A stretch of DNA of 64,000 nucleotides from Ovis canadensis. Taxonomy: Eukaryota; Chordata; Mammalia; Artiodactyla; Bovidae. The stretch covers positions 118,392,501 through 118,456,500 of the forward strand of contig NC_091245.1 of the NCBI RefSeq assembly GCF_042477335.2, read 5' to 3'. The notes below the pieces were generated by a model. It worked only from the letters and a program-made list of their open reading frames with translations. It did not search any database and had not been told where the DNA came from. Of the stretch, positions 1 to 11,999 are shown piece after piece. How positions within the stretch are numbered: position 1 is the first letter of the stretch; each line of letters begins with the position of its first letter. The position numbers were made by a program, and so were the translations under genes.

Positions 1-20
1 CAGGACACGGCTGTGAACTC

Positions 21-39
21 GCGCGCCCCCTGGTGGCAG
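21..39 (-). promoter_or_regulatory. Strong CTCF-type motif
   Basis: The minus strand reads CTGCCACCAGGGGGCGCGC, matching the known vertebrate CTCF core (CCACCAGGGGGCGC) at every core position. It is at the left edge of the window, about 38 kb past the 3' end of RXRG. No repeat was recognised around it. Occupancy in cells is inferred, not shown. Confidence 0.65.
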
Positions 40-3000
40 ATCCCCGCAAAAGCATGAGGGCCATCTGCCAAGCAGGTACAGCAGCATTGACGACGACCGA
101 AAGCTACTTTATCCAAATCTTTATGTTCGCTTCCCACATTCATATGGAGTTAAGCAGACTTTAGCATCTGCATCTCCCTCTTCTTTTTGTCCATTTGGCC
201 GCTGCTTTGCTTGACTCACCTCAAGTCCCTTTTTTGTGTGAAGGCTGAGTACCCAGCCAAGACTTGGCTCTTCAAGCTACTGAGAGAAGCTCTTGGGTCA
301 CAGATGGGAACGGTTATGTATTAGGGGTTTCAGAGACCTATAAGAAGAAAACCAACCGCAGGGACTAGGACACTGAGACTACAGTGGGTCAATCATTCCA
401 GTTCCACTCTTCAGCTGACCTCAGGTTCTGGGAGGCTAGGGCCAGGCAAGCTAACTGGTCAACCACTCTCACCTCTCCTGAAGAGGTGTGTGCCTGAGTA
501 AACACAGCCTATGCCTAGCAGATTGAGTGAATGTTCCAGACGACAATAAAGCCACATACAGAACACAACTAATTGGCCACAGCATTCAGCTGACCTGCTC
601 CACAGAAGGCGCCAAACAGCCACTTCAAATCAGCCGGATCTGGCAAATGGGATTAAAACTTCTTCCTGATCTTGGCCTATTTGAAAACATAAATGTAAAA
701 AAATTCATGATTTATTGTCATCTGGAACATTCACTAGTCCAAATATGAGTTCCAAATCTGCCTAGCTATGGCCTTGTAGATCTCTCAGATCCCTCCCCTT
801 GTTTTTTAAAATGTGAGTGTCTGAGCTCCTTTCATATGTTCTTAAACATAATCCCACCTCAGGGCCTTTGCACTTGCTTCCCCTTATGCCTGTCCCATTA
901 TTACCCTGGAAATAAGGCAAAAGTGAATGACTGGAAGGTCCAGACTATTACAATTGTTAGTGAAATATACTTTTATTATTATTTTCAAATTCAGGGACAC
1001 TCCTTATTCAGCACTCAGACACTTAATCTCTCAATTCATTTTAATTCAATTCAACTGCCAAGAAAACCCATAAACCCAGAAGTAATCAAAGAGTCCTTCA
1101 GGCATCAGCAGCAATGAAAATATCCCAAAATAGCCAAAAGCAGGAAATTTGCTGAGATTCAGTTATTTTGCTAACCAAAAGAAAGTGAGACTCTCATTGA
1201 ATGTCAATGCCTATAAAGTGAAATTCTGCCAGCACCCAAATCAACAAGAGCAGGAAGAAACAGATACTAATAATGATATAATAATAACATCAAACAACAT
1301 TGACAACTAATATTTATTAAGAACTAATTTATTAAGAACTAATATTTATTAAGAACATGATGGGCCATACTACAACTGTGTTATAGTTTGCATAGGTAAT
1401 TCATGTAACAACCAAATCAGATAGGTTTTATTTTCAACCCCATTTTAAGATGAAGACACTGAGGCACAAAATACAACAACCAAAGGTGGGGGGGGGGACC
1501 AGAAAGCCAAGGAATCAAATTTTAGATAGTTATGATTACAGAGGCTGAAATGACAACTTATGTTAGAAATACACTGTCAAAAAAAAAAAAGAAATACATT
1601 TTCAACACAGAAAATGACAACGAAGAGCAGAGATGACCAAGCGGGAAACGAAATTGAACACATCAACCTCAGAAAGCTCAGAGCAGGGCATTCAGAGTCA
1701 GGACCCTTCGGTGACCCTGAGGACATCACTGTTCCGTCAGGCAGGCCAATAATGAGTTTTAAGTTAGCCCTCCCCCATAAAACCTCCAGGGTGATGACTA
1801 AAGACAAAAGGGTACTCAATTTGTTTGACTTTTCATAAACCAATTATCCAGAACATTATTTGTCTAGCTTTCTCATCTAGATGTGTTGACAACTTAAGTT
1901 TTTGAGGAGCTGCTTTAAACTGCTGAATTGTTGTAATCAGCACATTAATTTTATGCAAAGAATATCTTTAAAATGCCTTCACTGTTACTTGCTCTCAAGT
2001 AGCTTAAGCAATCTCCATGATTTTATCCTTGCCATCACCTGCATTTCCGTTTCCTTTTTCAGAGTGATGGTGTCTTTCACGTGAGAACGTTGCTGCATGA
2101 TCACCGGTTCTGAATGTGGGAGACTCTGGGTACATGTGTGTGATTCTCCTGCACTGCAGGGCTGTCCAGAATTTAACAAAAGCCAGCATCAGCTCCTGCA
2201 AGCAGGAATCACTCTCAGAAATGAATTTCCCCATTGCTTGGGAGAAAGTAGGGGTAGCGGGGGATGGTGATTTGGAGATTTCGGGTGTGACAAGTGGACT
2301 TCTGCCACTCCTGCATAAAATCTGTCAACACTCAGCCTGGAACCATAAACAGGACAAGTAAGATTTTCTAGGTTGCCAGTATTCCTTCCAAGTTGTCCAT
2401 ACAGAGCTGATGGGATGCACAGGCTATGGTTCCTGGGAAGTGCCCTAAACAAGCCCTAAATAAAGCCCTTTAAACCCTGACTGACATCTGGTCCACAGCA
2501 TGTTGAAACTTCTTGTCCAGGGCTGCTTTTTTCCCTCCAGATTTCTTTGAGTAACTTGTGAGGCAACTCTCAGTAATTATTTCAATTCACAAATTAGTCT
2601 CAGTTGTTCCCCTAATTTATACTGTGGCCCCAAAGTACCCCATGTAAGCCAAGCCTCTCACCCGCATATGCCACAAGGACTCCATCACCAGGGCAGACCC
2701 CAAGCCCAAACTGTATCCGTTTGCTCTTGGAGGACACAGGTTAGAAGAAACCAAGTCTGTAGGAGGACGAAGCCTCTCACGGCTGCAGGGACCCATCTGG
2801 GCCTCATTAGCTTCACAGAGCGCTGGAGCCTCCTCTCCAATCATGGGCCAGGACTTAGGATTGATCCTCCCACAGTCACCACCCCAGCGGAGCCAGATCA
2901 AGTCAGGAGTATTCAAAGTCTCAGCTGCCTCGTGGTGCCCATGTACCAAGATGACGTTTCCAGAGGCTCGTGTCCCCTTTTCCAACGCTCCTCCCCTTAA

Positions 3001-5039
3001 GGACTGGAACTCGGGGTGTCACTGTCCCTTCCAGTCAGATGGTCTTTGCCTGCAAACCTGTTGTCCTCTTCAGAAGGCCTAGCAGAGAGCAGAGAATCTA
3101 GCTCACTCCCCAGGGTCCTGCTGCTCAACTGGGGACCCCCAAAGTATTCCAGCCTCCAGAAGGCAGAGCCAGATGAAGTCCTGTGCTCTGGCTTGGTTTA
3201 GAAATCACACTCGTGATGTTCTGCATCATCCCAGTACTTTCGCATATGACACAGGTTGCCAAGGTTAGTAATGGTTAAACTTTGAGTTAGTATGACTTAG
3301 GATGGATTTTTTTCTCCTGCCGGTAACTTTTCTTTGAATACCCGTTTTCCATGTGTACATGTTGTCTTCAGAAAGAAAACATCCTTCCTTGGTAAAAAGA
3401 AATACATCGAGTTTAAATTAGCTATGAAATGATTCCCTGTGTGTTTTAAAGAGATTTTCAGTGGTTTATTCCGAGTCTGTGCTATTTAAGAGATGATACT
3501 TACATTTCACAGACTGACCCGTTTACTTGGAAGATCCGTGATTCAGCTTTGTGCACATCCGTCATAGACTTGCTCCCCTCCATTCACCTGAGAGGGAAGA
3601 GTGGCACCACCTCTCCCCTTCCTGGTTGGCTGTCAATCACCGGCAGGGCAAAGCACACATGCCTCAGACTTGGCGTGTTCTGTCCATAAAGCTGTTCATG
3701 GGAAATTCTGTAAGTTCATATCTTCCCTCCTCCTGAGAGATGCGCAAAGGCCAGTCATAGTAATTTCAGTTTTTCAGTTGAGAAAACCCAGCTAGTGGGC
3801 ATGAAATCCCCTTGAATTTCCTGGTTTCCAGGTTTGTGTTCCCATCTTTTAAGGCAGATCCTCCTGGGCTGTGAGCATCTGATAGATTTCCCAAACTCCC
3901 CTTAGAGTCGTCATGAGTGGACTCTATCAGCTGACAGGAGAGGGGCTGGAAACATATTTCATGAACGCTCACAAGTTAATCACGTTCCAAAATGAAATTA
4001 CCCAAATGGATCACAAGATAAGCCTGGCAACAATTAGAGCTTGTTTCCTTTTGAGTCAATCACAGTAGCAAACATCTCACCTTTGTTGTACTCACCTGGC
4101 ATGGCTGGGATGCTGCAGCCATCCTGCCTGTCAAGAGGAGGAAGTAGAGGAGAGGGGACCATTTGGTTAAAGATCCTCTCATCCCACCCACCTCCCAGGG
4201 TGCCCCCCTCATCGTGATCACCAGCCTATGCACCCAATCAGTAAGCAGATGGTCCTGGGGCACTTTCTGTGGCTCTGACCTGTGCTGCCGATGGGCTGCA
4301 AGGTTGCCTCCTGGCAGTCCCTGCCTGTCCCCACACCCACAGACTGCTGGGGGAGGCAGCCGAGAAAGCAGAGGTCTCAGAACAGAGCAGCCCGTGCTTC
4401 AAGATCGACACAGGTGCGGTGGGAGCACAGAATGATGCCTTCAAGTATGGCCCAGCCGGGGGTGCTTTGCAGTCATTCCAAACTGAACGGAATGATGCCC
4501 GCAGAGAAATTCGTCATGGAATCCTTGAAACCCAGCTTTGCCTTCTAGCATTTTGCCTTAAATCCCTTCCCTCGGTATTATATCTCCATGTCTCAACCGC
4601 CCTATATGTCTGTCGAGTTAAATTTGATAAGCCTGTTAAGCAAGGCTTTCAAACTTTATGGGTTTTTATTGTGCTTTGAACGTTATTGTTTGTTAAAACA
4701 TGAAATACTTGATTTGATCGGCCCATAATGCGGCATAAGCAATCAGTGGAAAACACCATGGTAAAACGTTCTGACATGGGAGTGTGCAAGCCCACTGTCA
4801 GGACGAGCCAGCAGAGCAACACAAGAATGGATGAGAAGAAGATCCCCAGTTGCTTCCCTTCTGTTACCTTTCAAGGTAGTGCTTGAGCACACGCTGACTA
4901 GTAATCAATACTATTAAAAACCAGCAGTTGTTTAATACGAATCACAGTACTCAGCGCCTACAAGAAGCCGTCCCACATCTGGGTTTGACAACAAACCTGT
5001 AAGTAGGTCGGGTTCTATCGCTCGTATTTTTCAGACACG
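40..5039. other. Repeat-poor intergenic stretch, no gene seen
   Basis: I find no credible coding exon, RNA gene or young ruminant repeat here. All open frames are short and carry no recognised motif. A MIR-like trace (gaagacactgaggcaca) is near 1450 and another (cggaaactgaggc) near 5037. Pieces at about 3200-3560 and 4600-4960 are unique, moderately AT-rich and CpG-containing, and could be conserved non-coding DNA; only an alignment would show that. Confidence 0.5.
1305..1356. repeat. Short AT-rich tandem repeat
   Basis: The unit aactaatatttattaag occurs at 1305-1321 and again from about 1338, with a shortened copy (aactaatttattaag) between. It is a small local slippage-type duplication with no visible function. 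Confidence 0.8.
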
Positions 5040-5303
5040 GAAACTGAGGCTTGGGTGAATTTGCCCACCCGCCTCTGGCGGGCTGAGCTCCGGCCCCGCC
5101 CCTCTGCCTGGGCGGCTGGTGCGCCGAGGTCGGTGCCCAGCTTCTCCCGCCGCGCTGCGCCCTGAGCGCTCCCGAGAGGGGCCCTCCGTGGAGGACAGGC
5201 GCTGGCGGGACTCGGGGCTCCCCGGGCGCTCTGGCCCCGCCCCGACGGCTCGGCCGCTCGGCCTTAGCACGCGGCGTTAGATAATCTCCGGGACGGCCAG
5301 CGT
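5040..5303. other. Compact CpG-rich patch (CpG-island-like)
   Basis: About thirty CpG dinucleotides fall in roughly 250 bases between 5068 and 5303, with GC-box-like strings (ccccgccc). CpG density is far above the rest of the intergenic sequence. Such patches usually mark promoters, enhancers or unmethylated regulatory DNA. No splice-flanked coding exon was recognised next to it. Its left edge abuts a MIR-like trace. It could be a distal element or first exon of a non-coding or LMX1A-linked transcript, which is speculation. Confidence 0.65.
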
Positions 5304-6689
5304 GCTTTCCCTGCCAAACCGCAGGGAGGGACGTGGCCGATGGAGGGAAGGGGCTGGGAACTGTTTGTTGCTTTTTCTGAATTAAGAGAAAATTGGGGAA
5401 CAGAGCAAGGGAGGGAGCACAGAGTTCAAGGGAGAATCTGGCGAGTCACCTTGGCAGACCCCTGGACCACTTCCAGAACTCTCTCTTGGAAAGGGTGAGG
5501 CTGCCGAGTGTGTGATGAGTGCTCAGTGAGCATTCGTTGTGGATGATGGATGACTGGCCTGGAATCCTTCCACACCACAAATTTGTTCCTCTGTACACCC
5601 AGGCAACCGAGAAGCCAAAAGAGGTGGGGAAGCGGGGTGCTGCCTAAACGGCACTTTCACTGCGCTGCTGGCACCGGAGCCTCCCCGCGCTCAGCCTGGC
5701 CTTCTCGATTCCTCTTTGACGCCCCTCCCTCCTTCCTTGACCCGCTCAGTCCCTCTGGTCCCTGCAAGCAGAGCGCGGAGTTAACTTTCTGTCTCCACCT
5801 ACGCTCTCAGTTCCAGTCGCAGCCCAGCCTCCCCAGGCAGCGATCTGCTAGAGAGTCTTCAGGCTAGAACTAGCGAGGACAGCCTCCCTACCTCCCTGCC
5901 TCCAGCCCTCCCCACTGCTGCTCGAGGGGCCGCGCGGTCCACAGCACAGCTGCCAGAATCGCGTTTCCGTTGCCTGGTTTTGATCATGTAACATCCCCAC
6001 TTGGAAGACCAGAGTGAGTCCCTGTGGCCTTATATGTTAAGTCTCAATTTCTAACCATGCATTCAGATCCTCCCCCACAGCCCCCCATCTTGCTTGCCCT
6101 ACCCAAATCCTTCCAATGCAGAGCTGATCAGATTCTGCGAAACTTCATAGCCACTCCCTTCCCTGCCCTGCCACTTGGTCATTTGGCCAGTATTTATCCA
6201 GCGTCTGCAAAGCGAGAGCACTGAGCTATGGGCTGCAAATAAAGAACAAGAAAAACAAGCTACCTCCTCCCTCACAGTCTGTAGAGTCAAGTCAGCAAGA
6301 CAGTGAAGACATGAAATTTTCTTGCTCCCAATTGCTACTGAAAGGACATAGCACACTTTAAACCCTAGCACAACTGTGCAAAATAAACCAATAAACAGGC
6401 GCGCACACATGGAGGACTGAAAGGAAGTGCACTAACAGAGTCGGCCCTGCTCAGTTAAGTCATTGTTCACTGAGGTGACCATCTTCTTCCTCTGCTTTAG
6501 GTAGTTTCCAAAATTTTAATACCGATCACATATTCATGTTATAATAAGAGGCAACTGCTTTGTGACCGCAGTTATCAAAAAATAAAGGTAAGAAATTACC
6601 TTTTTGTGATTCAAAAGGCCACATCATTTCTTTTAGGAAAGTTTTGCAGCTGCAGAAAACATAAATAAGAAAATAAAAATCATTCACAA
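5304..6689. other. Intergenic, no gene recognised
   Basis: This is moderately GC-rich sequence, with scattered CpGs continuing to about 5960, then ordinary unique sequence. Reading frames exist but show no recognised domain and no convincing splice context. Confidence 0.45.
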
Positions 6690-7360
6690 TTCCAATATTA
6701 GCACATAACAAATATCAGCATTTTATTTTATTATGACCTAACCATTATATTTTTTCCTAAAATTAGCCTCACATTATGCACAATGTTTCACAACCTATTT
6801 TTTACTAACATATTACGCATAGTCTCCATGGCATTGAGGTGTTCCACTTCAACAGAACGTTTTTCACATCTTTATAACATATGACCCATAATTGGTTTAA
6901 TCAGTTCTTATACCTAAATGATGATATTTGTCCCTAAAGAGGGAGAATCTTTTGGAGTTTGGAAATAGGCTCAGACAGGGATTCAAATCCTGGCTTTAAC
7001 CACTTGTTAAATAATTATTAATAATTTTAAGTACATTAACTAATTTTTCCTAGGTGTTGTTTTCCTCACAAAGCATGTATCTTCTATATAGGGTTATGGT
7101 GAGAACAAAATAAAATAATGCTTTTTATAAGAAAATTATAATAAATAATATTACTTATTTAAATACTTACATTTATTGTACTTAAATAATATATTATAAT
7201 GAAATCATTGCTCTGGCATGTCTGTGCCTAGGTATTCGTTAACTCTGATTATTTCCTTGGAATACATTCCTAGAAGTAGAACTTTCAGGGGAAGTGGTTT
7301 GACCATCTTAAAGTTTTTTGAGGCATACCACCAAGTTGCACTATTGAAAAAAGTGTATAA
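6690..7360 (-). repeat. Ancient L1 fragments with MIR-like insert
   Basis: Bases 6690-6905 and 7225-7360 resemble antisense 3' portions of old L1M-type LINEs. The second contains a diverged version of the 'cctagaagtagaa' phrase typical of that region. Between them, around 6950-7060, a MIR-like core (gattcaaatcctggcttt) is followed by AT-rich sequence. Divergence is high, so subfamily and exact edges are uncertain. Confidence 0.5.
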
Positions 7361-7596
7361 ATTTCACTTAAAAGAAGGAAACAAGGGGAAATTTTTAAAA
7401 TGAAGTTGCCTTGAGCCCTGTGTGCCTATGCTGTCACGGGTACATTCCAGACCAGTGACTTGGATGAACCTTCCCAGCTCTTCAAATGTGACCACCTGCT
7501 GCTCCCAGCCTTCTTCCCACCAGCTCCAGTCCCTCCCTCTCCTAAGTTTCCTAGATGGATCCTCTACGTCTTCCCCCAGGGAACCCTTCTATAAGA

Positions 7597-7905
7597 TGCA
7601 GACATAAAGAACAGACTTGTGAACATAGTGGGGGAAGGAGAGGGTGGGGGAAACAGACAGTAGCATTAAAACACACACGTTACCATGTGTAAACTAGATA
7701 GCCACTAGGAATTTACTGTATGACTCGAGGAGCTCAAATCCGACGACCTAGAGGAGTGGGATGGGGTGGGAGGCGGGAGGGAGGTTCAAGGAAGAGGGGA
7801 CATACATGTACTTGTGGCCGATCATGTTGATTACCGCAGAAACCAACACAAGACTGTAAAGTAGTTATCCTCCAATTAAAAAGAAATAAATTTTTTAAAA
7901 GACTC
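7597..7905 (+). repeat. L1 3' end (ruminant type), 5'-truncated
   Basis: Sense-oriented L1 3' UTR: it starts near gcagacataaagaacagac, contains the G-rich gtgggatggggtgggagg phrase and ends in ctccaattaaaaagaaataaa before an A-rich tail. A related copy lies at 51560-51970. It has no coding capacity. Confidence 0.8.
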
Positions 7906-10900
7906 TTTTCTACTTAACATTTAGGTGTTTCTTTACTGTGTGTTGCTTGCGATTTTTGCCGTCTCTGCCACATGCTCCCACTGTCTCCATCAGACTGTCA
8001 ACTTTCGCAGTTCAAAGCTAAGCTAGGCAAATGAAATCGATTTTAGCTCTTTAGGTAATCATTTGCTGTTTTGGAAGAGAATAAATCATCCCCAGGTCAA
8101 AACTAGTCAGGAAGAGCTGAAAATACGAGAATGCCATATTTAAAGATGCTACTTTACAGGTGAGAAAATTGGGGTTGCAATAGGGGCTGAGCCCTTCCAA
8201 AGGTCACACATAAGCCATAGAGCCCCCTCGATTGCCATTCTCGGTCACTCTGCATTCCTCCTACCATAGGGCCACCTCCCACCAGCCTGCATGCTTTATT
8301 GCTCATCCTGAGCCCCATGTTATCCAGCACACTATCTCAATTTGAAAAATCTTGCCCTTGGCTCTTGCTTTCATGCAGCCCGCGGCCCTGCTATCTGTCC
8401 AGATCATTTCTGCGCTTGGACACCGCACTCCCACCCACCACCCTTCCTTGAACTGGGGGAGATAACAGAATCTGTGCCCACCCCGGCATTCCTGCGCATC
8501 CCAGACATGAAAGCAGTGGTGAAGCATGCGGAATCCTCCCCGATTTATTTCTTTTTACCTTACATCCCTTCCTCTTTGATGTCAAGAGACTATTTGAAAG
8601 AAAAGAATCTAACCTGACCTACTACCCGGAATGCCAAGATAAACAATTATTGGGCTGATGGAGGGCGGTCAGCAGATGGTGGACGAGGATGCACTGGACA
8701 AGGTTGGGCTGGTTGTCTAAACTCCTGCTCCGCTTCAGGGCTGACCAGCGGGACCTTTGGCTGGAAGATCCCAGGGCTTCCTACTTACCAAGGTCCAGGG
8801 TCCCACAACCCACCCAAAGAGAGAGAGGCTCCTGTCTTTCCCTCAGACCCTCATCTCTTAGCAGAGCTCAGTAAGAGCCCTGGAAACCTCCCAGAAGTAA
8901 AGTAGATTCAAAAGCACTGAGAATTGTGAGGCTGTGTGATACAGTGGGATGGGTAGAAATGAGAAAGGGAGGAAGGAGGATATGCCCTTTTCCCAAGCCA
9001 GCTACAGAGTGATGCTAAAATGCCTCCAGGAGGCACTGAGGGTCACCGTGGAGCTCCAGTCTCTCCTGCCTAGACCCCCTGCCTGCCACAACCAGCATCT
9101 TCCCAGTAGCTTATGGCAACTGTTCTGCTTTGTACAGCAGAATGGTGTTGGATGATGGAGGTCAGTGTGGGCTTTGAAAAGGGCCATAATTTGGTGCATC
9201 AGAGTCTCACCCTCATACAGCCCTTTATCCCCTCCCTCTCCTCTTCTCACTCACTAGGTCACTGTTACTTTCTCGTTGCTCTTCAAAAAAGCCAAGCTAC
9301 TTCCTGTTTCGGGGCCTTGGCACTTGCTGCCACCCCTGTCTGTATGGCACATGGATCTTAGCACCCCAAGTGTATGCCAACCTGTACACAAACGAGGCTT
9401 ATAACCTGCCCTGCCTGTGGACGTCGCTACTTACATGCACACTCATACAGTCACACACACACCCTCTGGACGGAATACTCTGCCATGTCTTAGCATTCCT
9501 GGCGCTGTCTCCTCATTCACCTGTCAGCTGTCTCCTCGTCAGGAGGTCTTTCTTAGCCACTCTGTCTAAACAGCACTGGCCTCCCCAACACAGGTCACCC
9601 TTGTTGCCCTTACTTTGCACTACTGTCTTCCTCATGGACTCTTACCTGTGAGCTCCCTTGTTTGTTTTTCTCTTTTTTTCCCAGAATGTAAACTCCAAGA
9701 GAGCAGAGAACTGTTTCATTCATTGGCACATCCTGAAATCTAGATCAAAAGTGACTTACAGCAAGAGCTGAATATAATACACATATATAATCAGTCTCTA
9801 AGAGAACTTCCACTTATGTTTATGATTCCTAGGAAAGACTCTTATGTAACCTGGGATGGTCTCAGTTGCTGAATCTCACGCCTCTTCTCCCTTTAATTTT
9901 AATTCATCAGTGTTTCAGTGGACCTGCTGTCAGAGCAGCTTCTGCAGGGCTGGGACGGCACTCACCCTCCAAAAGCCAGGGCTCCCTCCCATGAGAATGG
10001 TGACGATTCTTCTGGAGGAGCCTGGTTGTAAGAGGAAGTCTTTGCAAATGACTGTTCAGGGACCCATAATGTAAACTTACACCCCAAGTCAAAAGCCTGT
10101 ATTGCAGAATGATAAATCTTTTGTAAGTCATACCTCAAATTCCATTGTTTACAGAGGAAGTACTATTGCTGACAAGCATAAGCCATTTAGAAATATGACA
10201 GAAGTTATAAACCCTGCAAGAAGGAACAATACTTGAACTGGAACGCTTGACAGTGGAATTTCTTTCTATTTGCTCAGACATTTTGGTAACCCGTTGGAAA
10301 TGTTTCTCTTTGGCATTTGACTAGAGGAGAAGCAAGTGACTCAGAAGGGAGAGGAGCTCGTGTAACAGGAAACTGTCCCTGGGCAGCCATGTGGTAAGAG
10401 GAACGAGGGTCAGTCTCAGAGCGGAGTCCAGGAGGCTGGGCTCCAGTCCCAGTGTGGCCAGCTCTCTTTCTGCCACCTGGACAGTAATAAGTCCTTGCAT
10501 ATAGGGGTGGGGATTACTAGCACTCATCAAGGTTTCAGATTCTCTTCTCCTTCTGAGCACGTGCCCCTCTAAGTTAGATGTGTTTTTGCAGCGGAAATGT
10601 GAATGGAATGATATATGTGAATTCCCGGTGAGAACATTTGAGAGCCTGCGATTCCTGTGTTCTGTGTACCTGCCTCTGTGAACTTCGAAGCCTGATGCCA
10701 AGCTGGTTATGGAGATCCTGACAGCTTGGGTCCCAGAGTGCCTCGATCAATAGAGCCCCACGTTCTACCACCCTCCCTTGAGTAGGCAGTGTGTGGGAGA
10801 AACGAAGCCTTGCCTTATGCATTAAGATTTTGAGGTTTGTTATAGCAGCAAACCTAGCCTATCCTGACCAATATCGTGCACCTAATAAACCAGGTGCTTC

Positions 10901-11061
10901 CACCTATGTTAACTCCTGTGATGGCACTGTGACCCTCTGGGTCTCATTTTACACTTGAAGAAATGGAAGCTCAGCGAGGTCAGAATTCAAAGCTCAGATT
11001 CAAAAATTGATCTGAAAACTGATTCCCTCTCCATGATACTACGACATCTCGTACTCTGGAA
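7906..11061. other. Intergenic, no gene recognised
   Basis: Mostly unique sequence. MIR-like pieces occur near 8150-8220 and 10925-10985. Open frames on both strands are short and lack recognisable domains. No RNA gene was seen. Confidence 0.45.
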
Positions 11062-11264
11062 GTGGGGCTTCTCAGGGGACTTAGTGGTAAAGAACCCATC
11101 TGCCAATGCAGGAGACATGGTTTGATCCCTGAGCCAGGAATATTCTCTAGAGGAGGAAATGGCAACTTACTCCTGTATTCTTGCCTGGAAAATTCCATGG
11201 ACAGAGGTGAGCTACAGCCCATGGGGTCGCAAAGAGTTGGACACAAGTGAGCACACACACACTG
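11062..11264 (+). mobile_element. Bov-tA SINE
   Basis: It has the tRNA-derived head (ggggcttctcagg, ggtaaagaaccc, tggtttgatccctg) and the standard tail (gaaaattccatggacagag, gtcgcaaagagttggacac), ending in a CA-rich tail. It is full length and sense. Head and tail are diverged from the family consensus as I remember it, and no clear TSD was found. Confidence 0.85.
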
Positions 11265-11674
11265 GAGGAGAGTCAACTTTTACATTTCCCCAGACCCTGG
11301 GAGGCCCACAGCCCTTGCTCCGCAGCCATGACTAAGAGGTGGATTTGTTGTGGTCTGTGGCCTCATGGACTTTATGATTTAATGTGGGAATCAGAGAGAC
11401 AAGTAAACACTTCTTCTCCCCTAAAGAGTAGGTTAAAGAGCAGGCACAGCATGAACCCACGGAGAAGCAGCGCTGTGTGGCTGAGTGGGGTTGCAGGGGT
11501 GGGGGGTAGCGGCTGGAGGTGTCGTGCGGGTGGGCGTGCAGGCTTCAGCCAGGGCAGCCCGACAGTCACAGGGGATGAATGATTGGCCTGAGTGTCAGAA
11601 GGCTCAGGCTCCAGGCCTGGGTCCGCCAGTCTCGGTGAGTCACCTTTCTGGGCCCACCGCCCAGACGTGGGATA

Positions 11675-11802
11675 AGCATCTTGGATCTAGATGCTGCCTA
11701 CACATGAGCATCACCAGAGGAGCTTTAAAAAGATAAACATCCAGCCACCCTCAGAGATCATGATTCAGGGGCTCAGGCAGCGTACATGCCTGCATAGTTT
11801 TC
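11675..11802 (+). repeat. MER5A-like DNA transposon fragment
   Basis: The order of phrases 'gagcatcaccagaggagctttaaaa' (shortened), 'catccagccacc' and 'tcatgattcaggggct' matches a non-autonomous hAT-Charlie MER5-type element. A SINE has integrated at its right end. The identity is from memory and moderately secure. Confidence 0.55.
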
Positions 11803-11980
11803 TGGGTAAAGAATCCACCTGCAATGCAGGAGACCCAGGTTCGATCCCTGGTTTGGGAAGATCCCCTGGAGAAGGGAATGGCCACCTACTCTGGTATTCC
11901 TGACTGGAGAATTCCATGGACAGAGGAGCCTGGCAGGCTACAGTGCATAGGGTCACAAAGAGTCACACTGTCTCACAAAG
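11803..11980 (+). mobile_element. Bov-tA SINE with 9-bp TSD
   Basis: It contains the tRNA-like B box (ggttcgatccctgg) and the family tail (aattccatggacagaggagc, cacaaagagtcacac). It is flanked by the duplicated target atagttttc at 11794-11802 and 11981-11989. The 5' head (about 20 nt) is missing. Confidence 0.9.
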
Positions 11981-11999
11981 ATAGTTTTCAAGAAAGGTT

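Noticed and set aside
11803..11980. tRNA genes suggested by tRNA-like B boxes in the Bov-tA copies
   Set aside because: These are SINE heads derived from a tRNA; none keeps a plausible cloverleaf, and each is followed by SINE body sequence.
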